From Panacagrimonas sp965216805 (GTDB lineage: Bacteria; Pseudomonadota; Gammaproteobacteria; Nevskiales; Nevskiaceae), in contig NZ_CBDCGN010000003.1 of assembly GCF_965216805.1 (NCBI RefSeq), positions 868,001-932,000 of the forward strand: 64,000 bases of DNA, given 5' to 3'. Of this stretch, positions 42,066 through 50,370 are shown piece by piece; the stretch's first letter is position 1; each line of letters starts with the position of its first letter. The notes below the pieces were generated by a model. The model was not told the DNA's origin and ran no database searches. It was given only the letters and a program-made list of their open reading frames with translations. The translations under genes and the position numbers were made by a program.

Positions 42066-42758
42066 TCAGACGCTTTCCGCTTCCGGGTCGCCGTCGGTCA
42101 GGTATTCCCACATGCGTTCGTAAACGCGGCCAGCCACCACCTGGCGTGCGGTGGTTTCGTCGGCACTGAGCAAGGTGTGGTCGCCGTCCTGGCCCATCTG
42201 CATCAGTCCAACCTCGACTCTGGCCGCTTCTTCCAGGAACCAGGACAGTGCCACTGCCTCGATCAGCGAGGCACCGACCACGACCGCACCGTTGGCGCGC
42301 ATGACCAGCGCATTGCCGCCGCCCAGCGTCTCCGCCAGCCGCGCCGCGGCGGCGTCATCACGCAGCAGGCGCGGGTCGTCCCACAGAGCGGGACCCGGCG
42401 CGAAATAGGCACCGAAACCGTGCCGCGGCCGCGGCGTGCGCCGCAGCAGGGCGAGCAGGCCGGTCTGCGGCGGCATGATCCGGCACACCGCACCGACCTG
42501 CGGACGCCGCGCATAAATCTGCTGATGGATGCGCACCTCGCCCAGCACGCCTTCCGGCAGCGCGCCGTTGACCGGCACCACCGTGCCGTCCTCGCCGATG
42601 GCGATGGTACCCATGGGCCTGGCGGCGCAGACCACGAAGCTGTCGCGATCCAGACGCGCGCTGCAATGACCGTAGGCGTGAACCAGGCCGCCGCGGGCCA
42701 GTGCACGCGCCGCCGTGCGGACGCGGCGCTGGGTCTGCTCGAGGGAGGTCTTGCTCAT
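42066..42758 (-). CDS. Class II aldolase/adducin-like protein lacking zinc ligands
   Basis: 230 aa. The fold is evident from YGHCSARL and RIHQQIYARRPQVGAVCRIMPP. In active aldolases the latter region reads AVxHTH, where the two His bind zinc; here it reads AVCRIM, so the metal site appears lost. ATG 42758 overlaps the TetR stop by 4 nt: both are probably one operon. May be a non-metal enzyme or a binding protein. Confidence 0.75.
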   Translation of the reverse strand: MSKTSLEQTQRRVRTAARALARGGLVHAYGHCSARLDRDSFVVCAARPMGTIAIGEDGTVVPVNGALPEGVLGEVRIHQQIYARRPQVGAVCRIMPPQTGLLALLRRTPRPRHGFGAYFAPGPALWDDPRLLRDDAAAARLAETLGGGNALVMRANGAVVVGASLIEAVALSWFLEEAARVEVGLMQMGQDGDHTLLSADETTARQVVAGRVYERMWEYLTDGDPEAESV

Positions 42759-43441
42759 GCGGGACGTTTCCGGGAGAGATCTTGGTTGTGGGTGCCGGTA
42801 TCGGTGCCGGGCGGCGGCGAGTCGGCGACCGCAGTCAGCCCGATGCTGGTGACACCGAGCACCAGATGATGGATCAACACCGCGATCTCGCGCTCGCCGG
42901 CGCCGGAGAATCGTGCCAGCGCGATGGTGCGGCCGCCGCCGACGAACAGTCTCGCCGCCGCCTTGACGTTGAGCCGGGCAGACAGCTCGCCGCGACGCTT
43001 GCCGCGAGTCAGCGCACTCCGCACATCCGCCAGCGCACGCTCTTGCATCTCCAGATACGAAGGCCACACCTCGGCGCGAAAGCCGGTGCTCCAGTCCAGC
43101 CACACCTTGACCACATCGGGATCGCGGCGTGCCGCCGCATCGAAGCCGGCCGCCATCAGCGCCAGCGACTCCCGCGCCGGCAGTTTCCGCGCCGCGACCT
43201 CCGCGGTGATCCTGAGCAGCAAGCTCGCCACGGTCGCCAGGGTGGCTTCGATCAGATCGTGGCGCGTGCGGAAGTAAGAATGCACCGCCGCCACCGAAAC
43301 CCCGGCGCGATCGGCGACGTGCGCATGGGTGGCGCGCGCCACGCCATGGGCCGCCAACGCACGGATGGAACAGCCGATCAGCTGTGCGCGACGATCGGCC
43401 GGCGACAGTCGGTTGCGGATTTTGCGAGCGCGAGCGTCCAA
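42755..43441 (-). CDS. TetR-family transcriptional regulator
   Basis: 228 aa. HTH near residues 25-70 with RATHAHVADRAGVSVAAVHSYFRTRHDLI; the rest is a helical ligand domain. The start is a TTG at 43441 with no clear ribosome site; it may lie further in. Coupled to the class II aldolase-like gene. A candidate binder of the recurring palindrome. Confidence 0.8.
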   Translation of the reverse strand: MDARARKIRNRLSPADRRAQLIGCSIRALAAHGVARATHAHVADRAGVSVAAVHSYFRTRHDLIEATLATVASLLLRITAEVAARKLPARESLALMAAGFDAAARRDPDVVKVWLDWSTGFRAEVWPSYLEMQERALADVRSALTRGKRRGELSARLNVKAAARLFVGGGRTIALARFSGAGEREIAVLIHHLVLGVTSIGLTAVADSPPPGTDTGTHNQDLSRKRPA

Positions 43442-43763
43442 GGCGGGATGGGTTTGGCGAAGAAACCGGCGACCGGGCCGGATTCTGCGGTATGCGCGGT
43501 CATCGCGCAGCCCGGGTCAGGACGGCCAAACCGGGCTGTGACCCGGTCGGCGGCCGCAACGAGACCCCACGACTTCAGCTGGGGCGGCGAACGTTGCCGC
43601 CCCAGATGCGGCATTCATGAGATCGCAGAAGCGCAGCCATTTGCCGTCGCGCAGCGCGATGAATATGCGTCGGGCTGAACACGGCCCCTGGAGTCGCCGC
43701 GTCTTGGCCTTGCCGCGGCCGGCTCCTGCGCCGGGAACAGCAGTTGAGACCGCGGAGGACGGC
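43442..43763. other. 322-nt gap between TetR and MarR genes
   Basis: No convincing gene. It contains a strong hairpin at 43579-43605 (stem ctggggcggc / gccgccccag, 7-nt loop) and a REP-like cccgggt...acccgg stretch at 43509-43548. An 87-codon minus-strand frame overlaps the MarR 3' end but has no recognisable features. Confidence 0.5.
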
Positions 43764-44426
43764 TCAGTTCGAGTCGGCACCGCCGAGCGGCTCGGCGCTC
43801 AACTTGGCGATGGCGTGCTTGATCTTGACCAGCGAGTTGAACAACGCAGCGCGCTCGGTCAGCGGCAGGTCGGCAAAGATGCGATCGTTGAACTCGACTT
43901 CCAGCGAGGTCATGCGCTTGATAAGGCCCTGCGCCGGCTTGGTGAGGTAAACGCGTTTGGCGCGCTTGTCGGTGGGATCGGGCCGCCGGTCCACCCAGCC
44001 GCCGGATTCCAGGCTCTCGATCACGTCGCCGAGGCTGGCCTTGCCGACTTCGAGCACGTCTGCCAACTGGGTCTGCATCATGCCGTCGTGACGCGACAGA
44101 TGTGCCAGCACCCACCACTGTGCGCGGGTGATGCCCAGCGGCTTCATGAACTGGTCGTAGGCGCTGCGACGCATGCGCGACACGTCGTGCATCAGGAAGC
44201 TCAGGCGGATGCCGTCGCGGGCCACCTCGTCGATACCCGCCGACGCCGGCTCGCTGCCGTTGGGCTTGGCCATGCGCGCCACCGATACGTCGTCGGTTCC
44301 GCGCGCCCTGGCAATCGCCTTGGTGACCTTCGCCACATCGGCGGTCTTGCTGCGTCGCACCACCTGCTTCTCCCAGTCTTGTTGTCGAGCAGCCACCCAT
44401 TCGATGCGGCCCGCTGCTTGCATCAT
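43764..44426 (-). CDS. MarR-family transcriptional regulator
   Basis: Up to 220 aa. A winged-HTH core (about residues 85-190): LGITRAQWWVLAHLSRHDGM, QTQLADVLEVGKASLGDVIESLE and the wing DPTDKRAKRVYLT. About 75 N-terminal residues are extra, so the true start may be internal. Family members bind 16-20 bp palindromes and are released by aromatic acids or CoA esters. It is a candidate for the operator family in this window. Next to the thiolase gene on the same strand. Confidence 0.82.
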   Translation of the reverse strand: MMQAAGRIEWVAARQQDWEKQVVRRSKTADVAKVTKAIARARGTDDVSVARMAKPNGSEPASAGIDEVARDGIRLSFLMHDVSRMRRSAYDQFMKPLGITRAQWWVLAHLSRHDGMMQTQLADVLEVGKASLGDVIESLESGGWVDRRPDPTDKRAKRVYLTKPAQGLIKRMTSLEVEFNDRIFADLPLTERAALFNSLVKIKHAIAKLSAEPLGGADSN

Positions 44427-44496
44427 ATCGGGGCGAAGGCTACCGAAGCGACCTCCCCGATACCCACCCGGGAGAGTAGGTGGTACCGCGACTCCG

Positions 44497-45693
44497 CTAC
44501 ATCAGTCCGACGATGCTGATGGCGGCCACGCCGTTATACGGCACGCCGCCCAGGTTGTGACTCAGCCCCAGGGTCGGGTTTTTGAGCTGGCGCTCGCCAG
44601 CGCGACCCAGCAACTGCAGGTAGTGCTCGTAGACCATGCGCAGGCCGGAGGCGCCCACCGGGTGGCCGAAGCACTTGAGGCCACCATCGATCTGGCAGGG
44701 CAGCGCGCCGTCGGCGTCGAACTTGCCGTCGAGCACGTCGAACACCGCGCGACCGTCTTCCGACACGCCCAGGTCTTCCATCGTCACCAGCTCGGTGATC
44801 GAGAAGCAGTCATGCACCTCGATCTGGCTGAGCTGTCCGCGCGGGTCGGTGATGCCGGCTTCGCGATAGGCCGCCCTGGCGGCGTTGCGCGTGTTGACCA
44901 CATAGCTGCCGTCCCACTCGCCCATGCCGGACTCGCGACCGCTGCTGGTGGACAACTGCAGCGCCTTGATGGTGACCAGATCCTGCTTGCCCAGCGCGCG
45001 CGCGATCTGGGGCGTGGTCACGATGGCCACCGCAGAGCCGTCGCTGACCCCGCAGCAATCGAACACGCCCAGCGGCTCGGCGATCATTGGCGCGTTGAGG
45101 ATGGTCTCCATCGGCACCGCCTTGCGCAGATGCGCCTTGGGGCTCTTGGTTCCGTTCTGATGGCTTTTCCACGACACATGCGCCAGCGCGCGCTTGAGGT
45201 CTTCGCGGCTCACGCCGTAGCGGGCGCGATATCCCGCGGCGAGCTGGGCAAAGCCGGCCGGTGCCGAGCAGTACGGCACCCACAGGTCGTTGAGGGTGCC
45301 CTTGGTCGGCACCGGCAGGCCACCGTAGCCGGTGTCCTTGAGCTTTTCCACGCCCACCGCGAGCGCGATGTCGACCGCGCCGGAGGCCACCGCATAGGCC
45401 GCGCCGCGCAAGGCCTCGGTGCCGGTGGCGCACATGTTCTCCACCCGCGACACCGGAATGCCCTGCAGGCGCAGCGTGGTCGACAGCGGAATCGCCGAGT
45501 TGCCGACGTTGACCGAGTCCAGCGCCGAGCCCAGCCAAGCGGCCTCGATCTGGCGGTGCTCGATGCCGGCGTCGGCCAGCGCCTCACAGAACGCCTCGCT
45601 CACCAGTTGCTCGCTGCCGACGTCCCAGCGTTCGCCGAAGCGCGAACAGCCCATGCCGATGATGGCGACCTTGTCCTTGATGCCCGTAGCCAT
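44497..45693 (-). CDS. Thiolase-family acetyl-CoA acetyltransferase (SCP2-thiolase-like)
   Basis: 398 aa. Nucleophile Cys in VENMCATGTEALRG, His in CFGHPVGASG, and the C-terminal GLSHNLGG. This lipid-transfer-type thiolase usually works with a DUF35 (zinc-ribbon/OB) partner; here that domain is fused to the neighbouring gene 45870-47303. Cleaves or forms a 3-ketoacyl-CoA. Confidence 0.85.
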   Translation of the reverse strand: MATGIKDKVAIIGMGCSRFGERWDVGSEQLVSEAFCEALADAGIEHRQIEAAWLGSALDSVNVGNSAIPLSTTLRLQGIPVSRVENMCATGTEALRGAAYAVASGAVDIALAVGVEKLKDTGYGGLPVPTKGTLNDLWVPYCSAPAGFAQLAAGYRARYGVSREDLKRALAHVSWKSHQNGTKSPKAHLRKAVPMETILNAPMIAEPLGVFDCCGVSDGSAVAIVTTPQIARALGKQDLVTIKALQLSTSSGRESGMGEWDGSYVVNTRNAARAAYREAGITDPRGQLSQIEVHDCFSITELVTMEDLGVSEDGRAVFDVLDGKFDADGALPCQIDGGLKCFGHPVGASGLRMVYEHYLQLLGRAGERQLKNPTLGLSHNLGGVPYNGVAAISIVGLM

Positions 45694-45730
45694 TGTTCTG
45701 TGTCCGATTGCCTGCGCGTATTAACGTGAA

Positions 45731-45813
45731 TCTCGCGAAGCGAGATGCCGACATACCCTCGCCCGCACCGCGGGAGAGGGGGGACCGATTGCTCCGCAAT
45801 CGGTGGGTGAGGG
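45731..45813. repeat. Compound hairpin element between the thiolase genes
   Basis: Three nested or adjacent palindromes: 45731-45745 (tctcg/cgaga), outer arms 45756-45764 and 45805-45813, and a perfect 9-bp stem 45784-45804. REP/ERIC-like intergenic structure between two same-strand genes. Confidence 0.55.
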
Positions 45814-45869
45814 AACAGTCATGCCGCGTGTGAGAATCATCGTTATGGATGTCGGTCGCAGCATGGCCG

Positions 45870-47303
45870 TCAGTAGACCGGGGCGGCCTTCCAGAAATAG
45901 CGGCTGTAATGACGCTTGCGATCGCGCGCCTTGACCCTGAAGTGCATCGCCAGCCGGGTGCCGACGTCGATACCGGCGCTGCCCACTTCGATCATCTCCA
46001 TCAGCAGCCGCGCGCCGATGTCGAACTGCACCAAGCCCACGTACAGCGGCGGCGCCGGGTAGTACTGCAACCAGTCGGCACTGTAGGTGGCGACCTGGGC
46101 CTGCTCGTCGGCCAGACTGCAAGGGTCCTGACTGTCAGCGGCGGCGCAGCTCACGCAGTGCGGCAGGCGCGGAAACTGCACGGTGTTGCAGGCGCGGCAC
46201 TTGCCGCCGACGAAGGCGTTGATCTGGTCGGCAGCGCGGTACTGCTGGGTCAGCGCCGCCTTGATCTCGGTCTCGGCGCGCATGCCCCAGTCCAGGTTCA
46301 GCTCGCCCTCGAACGAGGCCATCTTCAGGTAGGAGGTTTCCGGGATGCGCGCGGCCAGTGCACCGGTGAGCCCGCGCGGCGGCGCGACGGTGTCTTCGCC
46401 CTTCTCGAACGCCAGCACCTCGCAACCCTGGCCAAATGCCGCGACGACGATGACGTCACCCGGCCGCGCCTGTTCCAGAGCGCTCACCAGCAGCAGCGGC
46501 GCGTGCGCGGTCCCGCACTCGCCGACGCGGTCCAGCAGGTTGGGCAGGATGGCTTCCGGCGTGATCGACGCCAGCTTGGCAACCAGCTTGTCGCTGCCAG
46601 CGGGTGCGCCGGACAGGCCGAACCACTTCACCTGCGCGGGTGTCAGGTCCAGCCTGGAAAGCAGACGCTTGATCGCGCCTGGCACCAGACGCGACACGCC
46701 CTCATCGCGGATCCAGCGCTCTTCCCAGTAGTAGTCGTACTTCTCGCCGCTTTCGCGGAAGTGATCCACAAACAGATTGGACACCGATTCCCGACCCAGA
46801 TAACGCGCCACGCCAGCGCCTTCGCCGACCCGCAGCGCCGCGGCGCCGGCGCCGAACTGCAGTTCCTGCACGCTGCCCGGCTTGGCGGAACGGCGGTCGG
46901 CGGCCAGCACCAGTTGCGCGCCTTCGGCTGAGGATTCCAGCGCCTGCGCCAGCGCGGTCAGCCCGGCGCGGGTGGAACCGGCCTGATCGGCGCAGGCAGT
47001 CGACGCGGCCAACCCCAGCGCGCTGGCGGCGATCACGCTGTTCTGGCAATCGGCGAACGGTGCCGTGGTCGACGCCAGGATCAGGGCGGTCGGCGCGGTT
47101 TGTCCCTGCAGACAGTCGCGCGCGGCGGCCACCGCCAGGGTGATGGCGTCTTCGTCCCAACTGCACAGTGCGCGTTCGCCCTTGGCCTGCGCCTTGAGTC
47201 CGGGCAGGGCCCAGGAATGGGCCTCTGCGATGGCCGCACGGGCGATGCGCAGGCGCGGAATGAAGGCGCCGTAAGCTTGGATACCGCGGGTGGAACCGGT
47301 CAC
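45870..47303 (-). CDS. HMG-CoA-synthase/KAS III-like protein fused to a DUF35 zinc-ribbon OB domain
   Basis: 477 aa. The N-terminal 330 residues have the thiolase-fold HMGCS/KAS III pattern: IQAYGAFIPRLRI, and Cys in STACADQAGSTRAGL. The C-terminal 130 residues are a DUF35 domain: zinc ribbon CRAC...CVSC (about 375-395) and an OB fold. In lipid/aromatic degraders such DUF35 parts attach to thiolases (for example BbsA/BbsB). GTG 47303 follows AGGAGG. It precedes the thiolase gene 44497 in the same direction; both may form one complex. Operator site E upstream. Confidence 0.82.
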   Translation of the reverse strand: MTGSTRGIQAYGAFIPRLRIARAAIAEAHSWALPGLKAQAKGERALCSWDEDAITLAVAAARDCLQGQTAPTALILASTTAPFADCQNSVIAASALGLAASTACADQAGSTRAGLTALAQALESSAEGAQLVLAADRRSAKPGSVQELQFGAGAAALRVGEGAGVARYLGRESVSNLFVDHFRESGEKYDYYWEERWIRDEGVSRLVPGAIKRLLSRLDLTPAQVKWFGLSGAPAGSDKLVAKLASITPEAILPNLLDRVGECGTAHAPLLLVSALEQARPGDVIVVAAFGQGCEVLAFEKGEDTVAPPRGLTGALAARIPETSYLKMASFEGELNLDWGMRAETEIKAALTQQYRAADQINAFVGGKCRACNTVQFPRLPHCVSCAAADSQDPCSLADEQAQVATYSADWLQYYPAPPLYVGLVQFDIGARLLMEMIEVGSAGIDVGTRLAMHFRVKARDRKRHYSRYFWKAAPVY

Positions 47304-47375
47304 GCGCTTGCCTCCTGGATCGTGAGGGCGCCAGAGTCCGCGCATGGCGACGCGCGTCCCGGCGTTGACGCTAAA

Positions 47376-47393
47376 TAATACGGTACCATACGA
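47376..47393. promoter_or_regulatory. Palindromic operator, site E
   Basis: TAATACGGTACCATACGA matches the palindrome at 15 of 18 positions, with the fully symmetric core CGGTACC. Between divergent genes 45870-47303 and 47475-48332. Confidence 0.6.
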
Positions 47394-47474
47394 TCCAGCG
47401 TATAGACCGGCCACGTCGGCACTGCCCCTCGAACGCGGGGTTCGGCCGGTCCACCATTCCTCCAGGCTTTCCTG

Positions 47475-48332
47475 ATGCGATCACTGCTGTTTGTCCCCGC
47501 CGATAACGAGCGCAAGCTGGCCAAGGCCGAGTCCTGTGGCGCCGACGCCCTGGTGTTCGACCTCGAAGATTCCGTGCTGCCGGAGCGCAAGCCCGCTGCG
47601 CGCAGGATGCTCGCTGAATACCTGAGCAGCTATCGCGGCAGCAGCCAGGTGTGGATACGGATCAACGACCTGACTTCCGGCGAGTTGCTCAAGGACCTGG
47701 CGGCCGCAGTGCCGATGGGGCCGCTGGGCATCATGCAACCCAAGATTCGCGGTCCCGAGGATCTCGAGATCGTCTCCCACTACCTGGACATGGCCGAAGT
47801 GCAGGCCGGGCGCGAGGCCGGCAGCATGGGCATGCTCGCGGTCTGCACCGAAACGCCGTCGGCGGTGCTGCGCATGGGCGAGCTGATCGGTCATCGTCTG
47901 CCGCGGCTCAAAGGCATGCTGTGGGGTGGCGAAGATCTCAGCTCGGCCATCGGCGCGGGCGACCCGCGCGCGCCCGACGGTTCCTGGCGGCCGGTCTACG
48001 AATACGCACGCACCCAATGTCTGCTGGCCTGCCACGCGCTGGAGGTGGAAGCACTGGACACCGTGTACGTGGACTTTCGTGATCCCGATGGCTGCCGCCG
48101 CAACAGCGAGGCCGCGCGTTATGACGGCTTCACCGGCAAGGTCGCCATCCACCCCGATCAGGTGGCGGTGATCAATGCTGCATTCACGCCCAGCGACGAC
48201 GAGATCGCGCAGGCGCGTCGCGTCATCGCCGCATTTGCCTCCGGTGCCGGTGCGGTGTCGCTGGACGGCAAGATGCTGGACATTCCGCATCTCAAGGGCG
48301 CTAGGCGCCTGCTGGCCAGCGTTGGCGCCTGA
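47475..48332 (+). CDS. HpcH/HpaI-CitE-type CoA-ester lyase
   Basis: 285 aa TIM-barrel enzyme. RSLLFVPADNERKL and DALVFDLEDSVLPERK are the CitE/malyl-CoA lyase signatures; the acidic metal ligands follow in GEDLSSAIGA. The family splits 3-hydroxy-dicarboxyl CoA esters (citryl-, malyl-, methylmalyl-CoA). It fits downstream of the mesaconyl-CoA-hydratase-like protein at 19360 (inference). First gene of a plus-strand series to 51731. Operator site E upstream. Confidence 0.85.
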   Translation: MRSLLFVPADNERKLAKAESCGADALVFDLEDSVLPERKPAARRMLAEYLSSYRGSSQVWIRINDLTSGELLKDLAAAVPMGPLGIMQPKIRGPEDLEIVSHYLDMAEVQAGREAGSMGMLAVCTETPSAVLRMGELIGHRLPRLKGMLWGGEDLSSAIGAGDPRAPDGSWRPVYEYARTQCLLACHALEVEALDTVYVDFRDPDGCRRNSEAARYDGFTGKVAIHPDQVAVINAAFTPSDDEIAQARRVIAAFASGAGAVSLDGKMLDIPHLKGARRLLASVGA

Positions 48333-48457
48333 TCAAGCTGTGCGAAACGAAAAGCTGCAGACCACCGGACCACGATCCGGAATGACACCGGGCTGGTGCC
48401 CGTCGCGCTGATCGCCGCGATCAGCCGGACGCGAACAGACCCTGACAGGAGGAAGCG

Positions 48458-49654
48458 ATGCCCGTCATCGACAAGAACCGGCCACCCGCCGCGTGGATCG
48501 CCCAGCTGCGCAAGCGGTTCAACGTGGAAACCGAAATCGACCGCGTGCTCACGCGCAAGCTGGAGCGCCGTTCCGGTCCCGGATTCATCCCGCTGCAACT
48601 GGATACCCTGGTCCAGGGCACTGCGGCGCTGATTCGCGCCCACATCGGCGACGACTTCAAGATTGCCGAGGCACGCTGGCTGTCGGGCGGCGCCTCCAAG
48701 CTGCAGATGGCCTTCACCCTGAATTGGAAGCGCCCCGGCGTCGGGCGGGAGCAGACGCCCATGGTGCTGCGCATGGAGCCGGCCGAGTCCATCGTCGAGA
48801 CCAGTCGCCTGCGTGAATTCCAGCTGATCAAGGCCTTCGAAGGCACGGTGCCGGTGCCGCCGGTGTTCTGGTGCGATGCCGACGGCGAGCACCTGCCGTA
48901 TCCGGCGCTGGTCTACGGCTTTGCGCCGGGCGTGACGCGTCCCAGCACTGCGCAGGCCGGGGTATCGGGTCTTGGCACGCACCTGTCACCGGAACTGCGG
49001 GCGCAACTGGCGCCGCAGTTCGTGGAGCATCTGGTCAAGATTCACCGTTTCGATTTCAGCAAGGCCGAGCTCACAGCCTTTGACATTCCGACTCGCGGCA
49101 CGCAGTGCGCCGAGTGGGGCGTGAACTGGTGGGAACGCGTGTGGGAAGAGGATTGCGACGAAGACTCTCCGCTGATGCGCCTGGCCGCCGGTTGGCTGCG
49201 ACGCAACATGCCGTCGCTGGACGTGCCGGTGGTGGTCCACGCCGACTACCGGGTCGGCAATTTTCTGTACACCGAGCACGACGCGCGCATCAGCGCCTGG
49301 CTGGACTGGGAGCTGGGCCGCATCGGCGACCGCCACCAGGATCTGGCCTGGACCACCAGCCGTGCGTTCGGGCATTTCGACTCCGACGGCAAGACCTTCC
49401 TGGTCTGCGGTCTGCTGCCGGAAAGCGAATTCCTGGAAGCATACGAGAAGTCTTCCGGCCTCAAGGTCGATGCGCGCTCGGTGCACTGGCACAAGGTCTA
49501 CAACGACTACATGATGGTGACCCTGCTGATCGCCACCGGTTACCGCATCGCTCGCGGCGGCAAGACCCACCAGGACGTGCTGGTGACCTGGCTGATGGGC
49601 ATCAGCGCGCTGCTGCAGGAAGAAATGCGCAGCCTGATCGAACTGGCGCCCTGA
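48458..49654 (+). CDS. APH-fold phosphotransferase
   Basis: 398 aa. Kinase-like fold: HADYRVGNFLY (catalytic Asp) and AWLDWELGRIGD (metal-binding Asp). Relatives in acyl-CoA catabolic clusters are often called aminoglycoside phosphotransferases or ACAD10-like kinases and may phosphorylate hydroxyacyl-CoA. In ACAD10/11 the kinase enables dehydration of 4-hydroxyacyl-CoA; a similar role here is inference. GGAGG before ATG 48458. Confidence 0.8.
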   Translation: MPVIDKNRPPAAWIAQLRKRFNVETEIDRVLTRKLERRSGPGFIPLQLDTLVQGTAALIRAHIGDDFKIAEARWLSGGASKLQMAFTLNWKRPGVGREQTPMVLRMEPAESIVETSRLREFQLIKAFEGTVPVPPVFWCDADGEHLPYPALVYGFAPGVTRPSTAQAGVSGLGTHLSPELRAQLAPQFVEHLVKIHRFDFSKAELTAFDIPTRGTQCAEWGVNWWERVWEEDCDEDSPLMRLAAGWLRRNMPSLDVPVVVHADYRVGNFLYTEHDARISAWLDWELGRIGDRHQDLAWTTSRAFGHFDSDGKTFLVCGLLPESEFLEAYEKSSGLKVDARSVHWHKVYNDYMMVTLLIATGYRIARGGKTHQDVLVTWLMGISALLQEEMRSLIELAP

Positions 49655-49717
49655 CCCGACATCGCAACGTCGCGGGTGCCGGCCGATGCCGTTGCCCTGT
49701 GGCCCGGAGAACATGAC

Positions 49718-50251
49718 ATGCAGATGCGACCCCAAGTCCAGATTCAAAGCATCATCAAGTCGCTGAGCGACGTGGTGCTGCCCGCGCTGGACCCCAACAA
49801 CAAGCTCGCGCAGGAGCAGGCGCGTCTGATCGTCGGACTGCTGGGGCTGATGGCCAAGCAGTTGCCGCTGCAATTCCGTTACGACTGCGACGAGCTGACG
49901 CGCCTGCTCGCGTTTGCAGACGAGCTGCAACGCCAGGCCGGCGTCGGCGACCGCGAGCTGTCGGCACAGCAAGTGCACGGTGCGCGAGTTCTGGAGCGCG
50001 CCCAGGCCGATCCCGACGAGGTGCTGCAGGCGGTACGCGATCTGCGCGCATCCACCGGTGCATTGATCTCGCGCGTGTTCGAGGGCGACGACGGCGCTGC
50101 CCAGGATCGCGTGCAGAAGACCGTGCTGGCGATGACTTCGGAGCAGTTGCTGCGCGAGCGTTCGTGGTTGCTGAGTCAGGGCTGGGAGCCCGACCCCAAG
50201 GCCATCCCGGCGATCGAGCAGTTGCTCGGGATCAGCGCCAAGGCTGCCTGA
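49718..50251 (+). CDS. Helical protein of unknown function, partner of the phosphotransferase
   Basis: 177 aa, soluble and almost wholly helical (QEQARLIVGLLGLMAKQLPL). No family recognised. ATG 49718 with GGAG upstream; GTG 49676 would add 14 unconserved residues. Lies 63 nt after the APH-like gene, so it is likely cotranscribed and may be its structural partner. Confidence 0.6.
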   Translation: MQMRPQVQIQSIIKSLSDVVLPALDPNNKLAQEQARLIVGLLGLMAKQLPLQFRYDCDELTRLLAFADELQRQAGVGDRELSAQQVHGARVLERAQADPDEVLQAVRDLRASTGALISRVFEGDDGAAQDRVQKTVLAMTSEQLLRERSWLLSQGWEPDPKAIPAIEQLLGISAKAA

Positions 50252-50370
50252 GGCCGGCGAGAGCAGACAGAATTACCCCGCTGGGGGATGCACAGCGACG
50301 GCGGCCGTCGCAAGACTGCACCCGACCCGGCTTAGAGGTCGACATCAAGCTCGTAGAGGAGTCCGCACTG

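Noticed and set aside
43517..43780. An 87-codon minus-strand gene between MarR and TetR
   Set aside because: It overlaps the MarR 3' end, has no ribosome site or domain, and its composition follows local GC bias.
44480..44496. GGTACC core between the thiolase stop and the MarR gene as an operator
   Set aside because: Flanks do not fit the palindrome; it lies at a gene end, not before a start.
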